Source: Pegea sp. RAD2-039
Lineage: Eukaryota; Chordata; Thaliacea; Salpida; Salpidae
Direction: 5' to 3'
NCBI GenBank assembly: GCA_034620365.1
Contig: JAQGEQ010000322.1
Span: forward strand, 124,001 to 188,000
DNA length: 64,000 nucleotides
Part shown: positions 13,101 through 24,080 of the stretch, one piece after another
Position numbering within the stretch: the stretch's first letter is position 1
Layout of the letters: the number at the start of each line of letters is the position of its first letter
Program-made: the position numbers and the translations under genes
The notes under the pieces: generated by a model
Told to the model about the DNA's origin: nothing
Databases searched by the model: none
The model's input: only the letters and a program-made list of their open reading frames with translations

Positions 13101-14391
13101 TAATCACTTTTGACTAGAAATAGTTTAACGTTAAACATTAAAAAAATAAGCATAAAACTTAAAGCACTTACAGCGTTTGCACGGGGGCTATTTTGAAATT
13201 GAATTAGTGATTGGTTTAGAGCTGAAATATTCTGAAGTTATTTAAATTGTTTAAAAGCGAACAACTTTACTAATCACCTTTGTTGAGGTAAGCTCCTTGT
13301 CCAATAAAACCTAATCCATTGACAGCTTTTGTTAGTTCACTTGTAACTTCCTTGTTAGTTGCACCATTTGTAGAATCTTTGAATGGAACTGGGTTCTTGA
13401 TAATATCACTAAACTGTAATTCAATAAAGTAAACAGGATCAATAAGGAAGTAGGATTAAACATTTTTATGTAGTTGTAAATTAGTTGATACTTGACGAGA
13501 CTCTGCTTCTATTGAAACATCTCAAAGTTATTTTTGTTTTGATGTAAAAGTATCAATACAGAAATTTATGCTCATATTAGACGAGCTAATAAAAATTAAC
13601 CAGGTAGAACGTACCATCATTAAACAAGTTTTGAAGGACACTTTTGCAAGCTTAGAAAATTACTTCAATTGTTTTATGAAGCATTTTAATTAAATCAATA
13701 GTAAGTATAAATTTGAACACCTTGTTGATTGAGTAAATATAAACAATCACCAAAAAGTTAAATCAAATAGAATACTGACTCATAAATTTCATTAAACTTT
13801 GCTACTTGAATAGAACTACCAGCAGCTATAATCATCTTTCAACTGACTCATCGATATATGTAATTAAGGGCGTGTGCTCGAAGTGAGATTGTTTAAACTT
13901 TCATTTTTTTAATTTAGACTAAATCAATCTCTGTTGATTTGCATATAGTCCGCTGATACAAGGGGAATTTACCTGAAGAACAGAAACTCTCAAATTTCCA
14001 CTTCCAACCAAACTTAGATCTTGGTCACGACCAATTCTTTTAATCAATTTTGTCATATATCGAGTCATTCTGCTGTGGTGGTCACGAAAACAAGCACTGC
14101 TATCAACAGCTAGAACTACGTCAACTGGATCAGGAGCTCCTAAAAACAAATTCTGTAAATTTTTAGGTCACTTTTATGAGAAATCAAAATCTTACTTAAT
14201 TCCGCTGCCGGTGAGCAACAAACACAACTACATTCTCCTTGTGTCTGTGGATGTATTGGTCGAACATTTAAAAGAGCATCATCTGCCTGCATTCCGTACA
14301 AGCTGGCAAAACGGTGAGTCTTCATCTTTCGACCATGTACATTGACCCATATGGCAAACACCACAACGATTGATAAAAGCACACGATTCAT
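3669..14391 (-). CDS. Collagen VI/XXVIII-like VWA-collagen-VWA-Kunitz-VWA protein, 35-exon gene
   Basis: This is a secreted extracellular-matrix collagen. The model runs from an ATG at 14389-14391 to a TAA at 3669-3671, with 35 coding exons totalling 3,645 nt (about 1,214 residues). Every intron begins GT and ends AG, and the phase carries across every junction without a stop. Domain order by residue: signal peptide 1-20, Cys knot 54-59, VWA1 about 71-275, triple helix about 304-606, VWA2 about 648-832, acidic hinge 838-870, Kunitz 896-949, VWA3 about 985-1166, acidic tail to 1214. Collagen VI and XXVIII chains bind matrix partners through VWA domains and trimerise through Gly-X-Y repeats, so that role is inferred here. 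Vertebrate collagen XXVIII normally ends with the Kunitz domain; the extra VWA3 and tail are unusual. Many introns are only 55-70 nt. The least certain points are exon 7 (a 3-nt microexon) and the non-consensus GTTTG donors of exons 33 and 34. Confidence 0.9.
4479..5331 (-). other. Collagen gene exons 30-33: third VWA domain
   Basis: The exons are 5100-5331, 4893-5052, 4768-4840 and 4479-4661. The fold is readable: [13 protein letters not shown] (strand A and MIDAS loop), [24 protein letters not shown] (MIDAS Thr), [13 protein letters not shown], and [11 protein letters not shown] with [18 protein letters not shown] at the end. The MIDAS is degenerate, since the first Asp of DxSxS is Gly. Phases 1, 2, 0 and 1 join without stops. 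The exon 33 donor is AAAG|GTTTGA, weaker than consensus. If unused, the frame would run on to a TGA at 4429. Confidence 0.85.
5709..6002 (-). other. Collagen gene exon 29: Kunitz/BPTI domain
   Basis: The exon starts after a strong polypyrimidine acceptor and encodes a basic linker, then six cysteines in Kunitz order at about residues 896, 905, 925, 933, 945 and 949. The spacings are C-x8-C-x19-C-x7-C-x11-C-x3-C. The second-to-third spacing is about four residues longer than usual. The residue after the second Cys, the P1 position of trypsin inhibitors, is Leu rather than Lys or Arg, so strong trypsin inhibition is not expected. An in-frame TAG at 5701 is intronic, because a good donor (A|GTAAGT) precedes it and the phase matches the next exon. 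Confidence 0.88.
6247..6290. promoter_or_regulatory. Two palindromic CRE sites
   Basis: Two perfect TGACGTCA palindromes occur at 6247-6254 and 6283-6290, 36 bp apart centre to centre. They lie in intron 28 of the collagen gene and about 260-300 bp upstream of an exon-like plus-strand ORF. CREB/ATF-family factors bind this motif. They may serve an enhancer of the collagen gene or a promoter on the plus strand. Confidence 0.55.
6548..6630 (+). CDS. Possible first coding exon: short N-terminus plus transmembrane anchor
   Basis: The ATG begins [10 protein letters not shown] followed by a hydrophobic run [10 protein letters not shown], and the exon would end TTTAG|GTATTT. A short basic N-terminus plus a signal anchor is the typical start of a type II membrane protein. 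The local sequence is GC-richer than its surroundings and two CREs lie upstream. Read through, the ORF stops after 38 residues. I found no following exon, and the position is antisense inside the collagen gene, so this may be chance. Confidence 0.25.
7448..8206 (-). other. Collagen gene exons 27-28: acidic hinge
   Basis: Two 30-nt phase-1 exons, 8177-8206 and 7448-7477, encode [10 protein letters not shown] and [10 protein letters not shown]. Both have clean acceptors (TTTTGCAG, TTCACAG) and donors (GTAAGA, GTAGGT). They form an acidic spacer between VWA2 and the Kunitz exon. Being identical in length and phase, either could be skipped without breaking the frame. Confidence 0.75.
8861..9487 (-). 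other. Collagen gene exon 26: intronless VWA2 domain
   Basis: A single 627-nt exon holds the whole second von Willebrand factor A domain. It starts with a Cys-rich linker (CDGDC, CSC). The MIDAS is intact: IDGSESI (DxSxS), Thr in SGTRTYAG, and Asp in LLTLTDG. The domain continues with [10 protein letters not shown] and ends near VHETICSF. The exon ends TTCAG|GTAAAC, so the reading frame beyond 8861 is intronic. Of the three VWA domains, this is the one most likely to bind a divalent cation and ligand. Confidence 0.93.
10005..10010 (-). other. 6-nt microexon (exon 25) of the collagen gene
   Basis: The minus strand reads a pyrimidine-rich acceptor ending TTTTTCAG, then GATGTG, then a perfect donor GTAAGTG. 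Inserting these six bases is what makes the frame work. Exon 24 leaves one base, A; the microexon gives A|GA TGT G; exon 26 begins CT. The result is Arg-Cys-Ala joined to CDGDCQQ. Without the microexon the VWA2 exon would be out of frame. The added Cys joins the Cys-rich stretch before VWA2. Confidence 0.8.
10072..12442 (-). other. Collagen gene exons 9-24: interrupted Gly-X-Y triple helix
   Basis: Sixteen exons encode an uninterrupted reading frame of Gly-X-Y: 12392-12442, 12274-12336, 11784-11801, 11612-11647, 11464-11499, 11332-11412, 11228-11281, 11137-11172, 11031-11081, 10902-10973, 10790-10843, 10689-10733, 10503-10637, 10357-10440, 10225-10296 and 10072-10162. Nearly all start with a Gly codon in phase 0, the collagen exon rule. 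Sizes are mostly multiples of 9, including 18, 36, 45, 54, 63, 72, 81 and 135 nt. The helix is about 303 residues, closer to the roughly 335 of collagen VI than to the longer collagen XXVIII helix. Visible imperfections are GIGIK at the end of exon 17 and GEPSVELG in exon 22. Two cysteines lie in the repeat (GGCG in exon 19, GDSC in exon 23) and could form interchain bonds. The helix ends [10 protein letters not shown]. Confidence 0.92.
12507..14391 (-). other. Collagen gene exons 1-8: signal peptide, Cys cluster and VWA1
   Basis: The exons are 14196-14391, 13973-14139, 13278-13413, 13172-13221, 12980-13113, 12759-12906, a possible 12682-12684, and 12507-12572. The start is favoured by a classic signal peptide ([20 protein letters not shown]). 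A C-x-C-x-C-C cluster follows at residues 54-59. VWA1 begins at [14 protein letters not shown]: the MIDAS loop is DSSAC instead of DxSxS, so its last Ser is Cys. The MIDAS Thr is probably in GATNKE and the central strand is [10 protein letters not shown]. Exon 8 encodes the junction CNTCNCTCD, the Cys-rich linker expected just before the triple helix of collagen VI/XXVIII chains. Confidence 0.88.
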
Positions 14392-14395
14392 TTTT

Positions 14396-17300
14396 CAGTG
14401 TTAAACTTTTAATATATCTATGGCCCCTATGAGGCTTTTCCCTGCTGAAGTAGATAATTAAATAATCAAATAAAAGTTCAGTATTAAAATCAAAGTCTCT
14501 CTATAAAAACATTAAGATGTTTGATAAAAGTTTCTTTCAAACTATTCAAACAGTCTGACATATTTTAAATTTATTCTCAACTCTTATTCAGAAAATTATA
14601 CTAACTATTAAAACAAAAATTTCATCAAAACCAAACTTGTCTTCTCTTTAAAGTTTATTTTTTTAAGCAAACTCTAATTTGATTGTCAACGCCCAACGAA
14701 TGTATCATCAAAGATACGATCGGATTTCTACAAAAAATCGAAGTCACATAAGCGCACAAAAACCTTTGCTAAGTATCTGACAGATTGAATAGCAGACGTA
14801 CATTGATATAGGAGGGAAATCTCTTTTTTTCTTTCGTTTCTTACTAGTTGAAACGCTCAATAGTCTGAGATAGAAAAGAAAAAAGATTTTCTTTTAAAAA
14901 TAAGATTGATTCATGCCGAAAGTCGAACCGATCTATAACTCAAACGAAAAATTAGTCAGCTAATAAAATATTTAAACCAATAAATCTGTTTTACTTGTGG
15001 TCGATTTACATTAAAGAAGGCTACTTCTGTTCTATTATACTTCTTCTCATAACATTTTCTCTCTAGAAAAATTGAAAGAAGCACAAAGCTTAAAATACCC
15101 CCAAAAACTTGACTACATAATACTATGATCATCTTCATCATCACTAAGAGAGTTCGTTCACTCAGTATAATTTTTTTTTGATATTCTGAGCATAATAAAA
15201 GGGACAAAGCATGCTCTTAACCAGACGCTCATGTCTACAGACAGGAAACCAAAACTATTGTTGAAGTTGTTACTGCCGAAGCTACCATAGCTGCTCAATG
15301 CCACCACTTGAGTGTAGTAAAGAGTATGAAAGTAAATTTAACGTAAAAACTCCTCGTTTGTTTGTTTATAAAAGATTCTTTAATGTAACTCCTTCGTGAG
15401 GTTTTTGATAAAAATGATTCTAAAATAAGATTTTTAGTAAACTATTTTTAAGTTGATAAATTTTAGCAATTCATTTAATGCGATAAACTAGCTGAATTAG
15501 TAAAGAGCATGTCTTTCAGCACTGACTACACATCTCAAGAAAATTTATAAAGCTTTTTAGCTACAATATAAGCTTAATACGAAAAACATTTCCTTTGATT
15601 GATTGGTTTGGTAAGAAAAACATGATTAAAGAAAATTTCAAAAAATGCTGAATTACATGTAAATATCGTTTACTAAAAAGTAATCTAAGTTTTAATTTCA
15701 ACAAAAGTATGTACAATGGGCTACTAAACATTTTCTACACTTTGTTCGATGTGATAAAGTTAGAGATTTATAGTTTAGATTTTATATTTCTGAGTTGATT
15801 AAAAATCTTATGATTTATCTTAAAGATAAATTTTTTATAAAATATTTGTGATTTAAAAATAATTGATAAATAATATATTTAATTTTGACAAACTGAATTT
15901 AAATTAATGATCTAAAATAACTGATAAAAATTAAACAAAGTCCAAATTACTTATTACTAGCTTGTTAAACTATTAATAATAAAATACTTTGGATACTTTT
16001 TCTTTTTTCGTTTATAAATTTCAAACAATTGATATTAGAAAATAATAATTATTTCAAAAAAACATTTTTAGAAACACAAGTGATATGAAAATCTTTGCTT
16101 ACTTTTTAGAATTTACTGTTGGATGCAGCGTTAAAAGTTTGTCATAATATTTTCAATATTATTTATATAAGCTTTTTTATCATTGAAAGTATTATTTTCT
16201 TTTATTAAATATTTTTAGTTTATACTTTTATAGATTCAATTTTCAAAAGTTTTAAGTTTTTTAACGAAAAGATAAAAAAACAAAGTTTTAAAAATACTTT
16301 CAATTCTGATAGTTACAAAAAATTTGATTTTTTATAAGAACATTTGTTAATAAAGTACAGAAACTATTTAAAAATATGTTTTCTGCAAACAAGTTTGTGT
16401 CATTAAAGTTTTATCTCATTAACATAAGTTTTTTATAAATTAAATATAAACTTACTAAACTATTTATTTAAACATGTTTATTTAGCTAACAACAATGTTG
16501 AAAAAACAAACCTTGTCAATTATTTGAATTTTAGTTCAGCTACGAATAATTGTTGAATGAAATCGTTTATATTTTGCTAATATTAAAAACTTATTTCATA
16601 TTTTTGAAAAAGCTTTTCCAGTTAAATTAAATTATCTAAGTTTTATTTATTATTAGTCTTTAAATATTAAATAAATTCCCTAATAAAATACATATTTTCA
16701 TTTATTAACAAATAATTTTAGTAAACAGCAATAACAATTTTTAATGAATATTTGATTAAAAAAATAATGTTAATAAAATTAGTTTGTAAACAATTTATAT
16801 GTTTTGTCTGATTGAATATAACTGAAATTTATTGAAAATAAAAATAAAAAAATAAATTTTGAAATTTTGTAAATCAAGCAAATCCCTTTAGCATTTATTC
16901 TAATAAAATAAGAAGTATATGGCATTCCACAATTTTCTAAAACACTTTTGTTTTATGTAAACATTGAAGAATAGAAATTTAGAAATTTGCTGTACTTTTC
17001 ACAAGAAAACGTTTAGAAAAGAATTTAGTTAAAAAGTTATTCTACTTCTAAGTAAGTAAATATAACAAATGAAAGATTGGACAAAAATAGATTTTTGAGT
17101 AAATGTCGGTGGTATAAAGCAACTTTCTCTGACTAATTGCAATATGAACAAGGGTTGAGCATGAAAAGATCAAATACAATTAAATTTGAAAGCATTGCAG
17201 CTTCACTATGGAAACAGTTGGTATTGTTTGCTGTAATTACGATTTGATGATTTGATATTTGACATTTTCAGAATCAAAACATTTTAAAAGACATTAAAGA

Positions 17301-20300
17301 GCATATTTAAACGGTTTACAAGAAATCAAATATTGAATCAAAGCTTTTGAAAGTTCAACTTTTCTATAGTTTAACGATTTATTAATAATTGATGATTTAA
17401 TTATTATTAATTGAAAATTTAAAAAAAAACTTCATATTTTCATTTGAAAATTTGAGAAATAATCTTTGGAAATAAATATTACTTAAATATACCAACAGCA
17501 AGTTAAAATCTCAAACTTACTTCACAAATGTGTGTGTAATTTACAATTAATCACCAAATCTAATACACATCACTATCTTTAAGTAATAATAAGATTGCCA
17601 ACAAGAAATTTAAGTTTTAGGTATTCAACTTCCTTAATAAGACAACTAAAAATACTCTAGAAAAGATGATTTGTTGTTATTGGGTAAAAAAATGTCAAAT
17701 AACCTAGGTTTTACTTTAAATTGTATTTAATAATAGAATTATAGCTCCAATTTTCTAATTATAAAGTTTTACATGAAGACCTTTCCTAAATAGCTCTATT
17801 TAGATACTTTAGAATCAAAATACAAATGAAAAACAAATAATTTTATAATGGACAGCTTACCTAGTAAAATCGCTTAGTAAAATGCTTGAAATTTTTACTG
17901 CAAGTAATATTGGATACTAGAATTATTTGCACAGCTTATTAGCTTCGTTGTTCAAAATACGTAGATTGTAAAAGCATCAAGCCTAATTGAAATTTGATTT
18001 GTTAAAATATAAAAATTCTTTTCGTAATTTGAGGATTTTTTCATTATTAACAAACTTGTTAGAAATTAAACTGCTTCTTGCAAGAAAAATATTTTTTGAT
18101 CAAAAAAGCCAAGTTTAAATAGAAATTAAATAATTAAATCATTTCTGGTTATCTCTTAAATTTAAGTAAATTTTTTTAAAACTATTATTTTTAAAGTTTT
18201 GAATAAATGGGTTAGAATAACCAGGATGTCATAATCATAACTTACGTACTTGTTCAAATATTAGTTAAAGATTTCAAATTTAATTAAAAGAGTTGATGTT
18301 AGAAGCGATGTAATTTAAGACATCTAAAACACAAAGAATTAAATAGAAGCTAGCTGAAATCTACATTTTTTTATTATTCTTAAATCTCAGAATTCTATAG
18401 ATTGACAATGAAAGGTTAGCAGCTTTATATATCTAATTTAACGAAAAAATGTTTTCAAAAGGTGAGTAAGTTCTTGGAAAAAACTAAACTGCAAATCGAA
18501 GTACATTTTCAGACAAATTATCTGGTCTACCTACAAGATTAAACATCGAAAGAAAACGTAATGTGGTGCATGCGTCTATCATATATGTCTGGAAATTTGG
18601 TTTAGACTTAGGCTAGGGTATACATAATCAAAATAAATCTTTTCCTATTTTGGTCTGAGATAATAAGTGGCTAGAGAAAGTTTACAAAAAATGGCCCAAC
18701 AGTTGAATTTCTGAAACTCAATATATTGAATGCAGTGTCTAGACATAGACGTGTTTAACTCGATGTGAAACGTTAGCACTTTATAGGGAACTTCGATTGA
18801 CAAGCCGATATTACTGCATATTAGAATGTTCAAAAAGAAAAATAGTTTTAGTCAAGTTTATGATCATGACAAAAGTAAATCGTTTCATACAAAATAGTTG
18901 AATATTAAAAATCGCTTTATTACAAAAGCATGGATTACAAAGGTGCTTACTTTACAAACTATGCAAACATAACATTTAATGTGTAATAAATTGTGATTTC
19001 ATTATTAAACTTTTTTCAACCAAAACAAACACTATTTAAAGTACATAAAAGATATTTGCACTGTTTAATTTGGTTATTCAAAGTTTGCTGTAGAAAAAAG
19101 TTGATTAATTTCCTAGATGTGATGCTATGTGATTTGATTTAAGTATATTGTGTAAGCATCTTGTCAAGAAAATATTCTATTAACTTTGAGATGATCAAAA
19201 TATATCACTTGATTAAAAAACCTCTAGATATACTCATTTAAAACTTCACTTCTCAAAATTTTCCAAATATCATACATCTTATTTCAGATAAGAATATAAA
19301 ACTATTTATCTTATAGGTGAATAATTTTTAAAGAAATTTTTGTAATTCTTTAAGCAAAGCTAAATTCTTTAATAACTCGTTTTAATGAATTAAATTTTAT
19401 AAAAAAAATTGTTGTTAACAGCTGAAGTTAATTACGTATCTCAGTTAGCTTTGTTTTTTGTGAACATTTTTTTACAAGGATTACAGAGTTATTAAGACCT
19501 AATACCAATCATAAAGCTAACTAGCTGTTTCTTTCAATTATAATCTGACTTTAATTAACCACAACAATTCTAGCTTGGTTCACTGCTAACTTTTGATTCA
19601 TAATTTTAAAGAAATGTAAGTTCAAATTAATTTTAGTTAGACAGCCTGAACTTATTACAATTGTTTTTTGTTTGTCCTAAAATAATTAAATATTACTAAA
19701 TTTAAAGTAGAAATTGAATACTATTACTTTTTGAAATCATTTTCTATTTAAAAGTAGATTTAAATTGTAAAAATGTTGAAATTATTCGTAAGAACCATAT
19801 CAATATAACTTTAGGTTTTCTTAAATAGCACATTTATTTTTATCAAATCAAACATCAAACATATCTATGAGGCATCACACAATGGTTGTTTGCAAATTAA
19901 CTTTATGTTCTTAAGATTAGCTTTAAACTTTCCTCTGTAAGACTTAATGCAGAAATTTGGTGATGAAAAAATTGAAAAAGAAAGCAAATTTACTTGATGT
20001 TATTATTTTAGAGTAAGGTAAGTGTAGTAATTCAAGTAACCAAATATTCAAACACTTTTAAAAATTCAAGTAAAAGTTGATAAATAACCAACAATTTTAC
20101 ACCCCGATGAAAATGGTTAACTAAAATCAGTTTATTTTTGTAAAGTTGCTGCTACTTTGAGTGTTTAGTTTAGAATACAAGCAATGAAGTCAACTAAGAC
20201 AAGATCAAGTCATCGGAATCAATTTCTCTTGGGCTTGTTTTATCTTGAACAGTCTCAAAGCTACACTATTTAACTAACTGGAAAGAAGCCAACCAAACAA

Positions 20301-22200
20301 TATCAAAGAAATGAACGCTTTAAGCCCACAGAGAATAATGTTTATTTATAGTATTACTTTTTTACTAACGTTGAAGTTTATCTGACAAAAAACATATTTG
20401 TACTAGCCAATAGCTGTCTTTCATACTATTCTTTAGACTATTCGTGTTAAAAGTTCTTTGTTTTGCAACCGCAAACCTGGTTGAGATAGATTTCTATTCA
20501 AATAGCTGGGAAATAAGCTTGTAAAAGAAAGTTTACTTGAAACGGTCTAGCTATGCCACAAATCGTTAAAGCATAGAATATCACGTCATACTTAAAGTTG
20601 AAGTTAATTTCTCCATGGCAAGTATAATGTTAACTTTAGTGTATATATCTAAAAGAGATATTTATGTTGTAAGTAAACACATCATCATCATGTATTGATG
20701 TCAGAATTTCTGCAATTTCAACCTTTTTCAACCTTTTTTTTGCATTAAAAATTAAAGTCATAAATTTTTGAAGTTCAACAATAAATCTACAATAAGAACT
20801 TGAATAGTTTGAGCTGCAAAATTAATTATTCAATTAATTTTATAAATAAATAGACATTTTGCTATTTATACAGTAAACTGTAAACATGTGACTCAAGTTT
20901 CTAGTGCTTTGACAGTATTTAAAGAACAGAAAAATATTCCAAAACTTGTAAGTTGCGCTTAAACTTAACTTTGTACACAATAGATTTGTTACATTTTTTT
21001 GTAGCTTATACTACTTAAGAACACTTTGTAAACTTTATTCGGCATCTTTATATGTTAGTTATTTCCTGCTGAGCTTTTCTACTTTGTAGTCTTATATGTA
21101 AAGCAGTTTGTACACTTTCAACTGAAAACCTAATTTCATGATTAACCTTGAAACTTAAGTTGGAACTTCAAAGTTTTAAATATTTGATGACTACAAAATA
21201 CTATCAAGTCATTTGAATAAATTAGTAAAAAATTCAAATCATTTTAAACAAGTATAATTAAAATTCCTTTTGATATTATTTATACATTCTGAATAAAACA
21301 GTTCTCTACTAACTACTTAAGTAATAAATTATTCTTTAATTGACAAAATTTTTCTGCAGAACAAACTTGATTAGTCATAAATAGCTCTAAGATTTCTCTT
21401 TAAACTAAAACTGTATCAAAAAACATATAGCATTGAAGACACTTCTTTATATTAACTCATATTAAGATTAAAACCAAAAGAAACTGGTTTTGTAGATATT
21501 GCTTAACAAACATGTACATAAGAGTCATAACAGTCTATAAACGATGTATTTTGGTTAGTGTACATATCATTTGATGTTTTTATCTTCACCATGACTTTCA
21601 AATCAAACATAAATTCAACCTTAACATTGTGAGAATCTATTTACCAACTTTTGATAACATTGAATAAGTTTCAAGATATTTTGTGTCAAAAACATTAGAT
21701 GTATTAATAAAAAGTGAATAAATATAATTTAGTCAATGTGATAAAATAAAATCGGTTTAGATGTTTTACTAACCAACTGCTAAAGTATCCGTTAGCAAAT
21801 CAAAGTAACAAAAACCAAATTGAGATAAGAGTAAACCCTAACCCACCTTTAGTAAACAGTTTCCTAATTATTCACATTTAGAGTGAGATACTTTGTAAAA
21901 GAAAGTCAAATTTTCAATTACTTCGATTTAAATGAACTTAAGACTAATATTTTGGTATTTCACTCGCTAAATCATTTAATAGATGCTAAAGCTAGACAAT
22001 TTTAACATTTTTGTTGAGTTTTACTTATCGTACTGATAGTGTAATTATTGATAACCACACACAACATTTTGTTGCTTCACTTTATTTTATTCCATAGACC
22101 AAGTACTCAAACAAGAAACCTAAATCTTGAGCTTCAACCATAATTCGAAGCTGTTAGAAATCTCAGAGTGAAATGTCAAATACTTAGGACGCAAGATTTC
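14396..22200. other. AT-rich intergenic stretch
   Basis: Apart from the possible minus-strand exon at 14995-15141, I see no gene. An exon-like frame at about 15240-15330 on the plus strand (ETKTIVEVVTAE... before GTAAAT) is isolated and unrecognised. The rest is low-complexity A/T-rich sequence without long ORFs, recognisable repeats or RNA genes. Confidence 0.45.
14995..15141 (-). CDS. Possible first coding exon with signal/TM segment
   Basis: The minus-strand ATG opens MMKMIIVLCSQVFGGILSFV, a hydrophobic leader, followed by a basic, Tyr-containing stretch (ERKCYEKKYNRTE). The frame ends CCACAA|GTAAAA, a donor-like site in phase 0. It lies about 600 bp upstream of the collagen start on the same strand. 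Phase 0 does not fit splicing into collagen exon 2, which needs phase 1. It could be a separate or alternative 5' exon or a chance ORF. Confidence 0.2.
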
Positions 22201-22211
22201 TAATTGATTTT

Positions 22212-22477
22212 CTATCCATTCTTTTCTATTTCAAACCCTTTAAGTAACATGCCAGACAAGTTGCCGTACGCATTCAAGTGTAACCAACCGTTGCGCTGGT
22301 AGAAAAGGTTTTCGTGAAACAAAAATAAGTTGCTTCAGGAAACCATGTGATTTTGTGTGGCTTTCTGGCAAACATAAGTAAAACAGTTCGTATCGTGTTT
22401 GCATCAGGGCAGGCTACCCACAATCCATCTTCATGAGTTACGTGACAAAGCAAACATACTAAAAATCCGGACAACAA
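22212..22477 (-). pseudogene. Frame-shifted protein fragment, possibly six-bladed beta-propeller C-terminus
   Basis: Two overlapping minus-strand frames read as protein-like. The first contains HEDGLWVACPDANTIRTVL and ARKPHKITWFPEA. The second, after a frameshift around 22300-22330, reads NLFYQRNGWLHLNAYGNLSG and stops at 22212. The GLWVACP and NGWLHLNAYGN patterns loosely resemble the last blades of strictosidine-synthase/APMAP-type propellers, with the middle part missing. The local GC is above background. It may be a decayed gene copy or two exons with a short or mis-sequenced joint. The family assignment is weak. Confidence 0.3.
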
Positions 22478-23940
22478 GCTTTAAAAGAGCTGCTACTGTG
22501 TATAAACGTAGCAAGATTTCTGAAAAAATATTTTATCTTCTTTTAATCGACCTTTTAAAGGTATTAGATGAAAGATTAATAATTAGGGTTTTAAACCGTT
22601 TGAATAAAGAACTAATAAATATTTTTGTGTTAATAACGAAATTTAGAGTTTTTGGTAAGCTAGTTGATAACTAACTTAAATTTCAACTTATTTTAATTCT
22701 GATAAGGACTCTCACAATATTTGCTTAGAGTCTTTAGAGTTTGTAGTTTCTTTATTGATTACATTAAACTACTAAAAAAATGATTTATATTTCTCTCCAG
22801 TCATAATCGTCTAGAAACTGTTTACTTTGTAAAAATAATCATTCTTAAAACAATTTTTACTAACACTATAAAAGTGTATTATTATATTTTTCATTTATTT
22901 CTTAAAATACTTATAATTTTTAAATATATGAGAAGCTGGTGATATACTATCGATAAGATTTCAATTTTACAAAGCTCACAAAACCATATTTTAATGTAAA
23001 ATAAGTTCTTTTAGATGTGACTAAAACTAATTTTTAAATATCTCTTTATGTTATACTTTCCTAATATAATTTTTGGTCACCTAAATAGTTTATTTTTAAT
23101 CTATAGATTTAATGTTACTACAATAAAAAAACAATTTGAGTGATGTTTTGCTTAACAATGAAGAAAATAATAAAAGCTAGAAAAACTGCGCGAAGCCTTT
23201 GTTCAATTGTTACATAAATCGAGTCTTTTCAACAATTTTACCCAATGTAAAAATGTAAAAAGAAATTACTTAATCTAGCTCATGCAAAGAAAAGCTGGAC
23301 TTGTTGGCAGATATAATCTAAGAGAATAGAAAAGTAAGTCAAGGTCGATGTCTTATGAGAAATTAAATCGGAAATAATGCCTAGTAACTTTATATACCGG
23401 TAACATTTTGTCTCTTAGAATATGAGTCTGTCAGAGAATTCGAAAAGATATAACAAATTTTAATACTTTATATGTGAGCTAAGTCTTATTTTATTCAATT
23501 TTCATATTCAATTACCCTACTAATTATGTAAAGAAGATTTTCACAAGACTTTGTTCTTCTCTTGGATTAATTTAAATTTGAAAGACGGATTTCTATTTAT
23601 TAAACAAATGAATAAAATTTCAGTATTTAAATACTTGTCTTAAATGTATATCAAGATTTAACCGCTTAACAACAAAGAGCAAATTATTAATCAAACAGCT
23701 GAGAGTCGAAAGAGGTATCAATAATCATCATGAGAAAGTCTCATCTTGCCCTTTTGGGAACAACTTTTTCGTTTAGATATTTATATCTAGGAGCTAACTT
23801 GTTACAAAAAATAGCTGATGTGATTACAGAAGAGTAAAGAGAAGTGAATTTTGTTAAATAATGTCATGATATAAGTGATTGAAAGATGAAGTAAATCTAA
23901 TTTTGAAACTACCTAAGCAACTGTATGTTATGTGATTAGG

Positions 23941-24080
23941 TCATATACGACCTCAATACTAATACAAGTTTCTTATCTCAATTATCTAATAGAGAAAGTT
24001 ATCAATTCAGAAAGTCAATTCTTCCCATTGTTGATGATCTGTGTCCAAGGAAAACACTTGAAAAGATAAACAAAGTGGCG
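23941..24080 (+). CDS. Isolated exon-like open frame, unrecognised
   Basis: The frame follows an AG at 23939-23940 and reads VIYDLNTNTSFLSQLSN, later KSILPIVDDLCPRKTLEKIN, ending GTGGCG|GTGAGT, a good donor. Its amino-acid composition is less AT-driven than the surrounding noise. There is no match to a family I know and no partner exons were found. Confidence 0.2.

Noticed and set aside
15239-15330. Exon-like plus-strand frame ETKTIVEVVTAE before GTAAAT
   Set aside because: It is short, without partner exons or known similarity; mentioned in the intergenic entry only.
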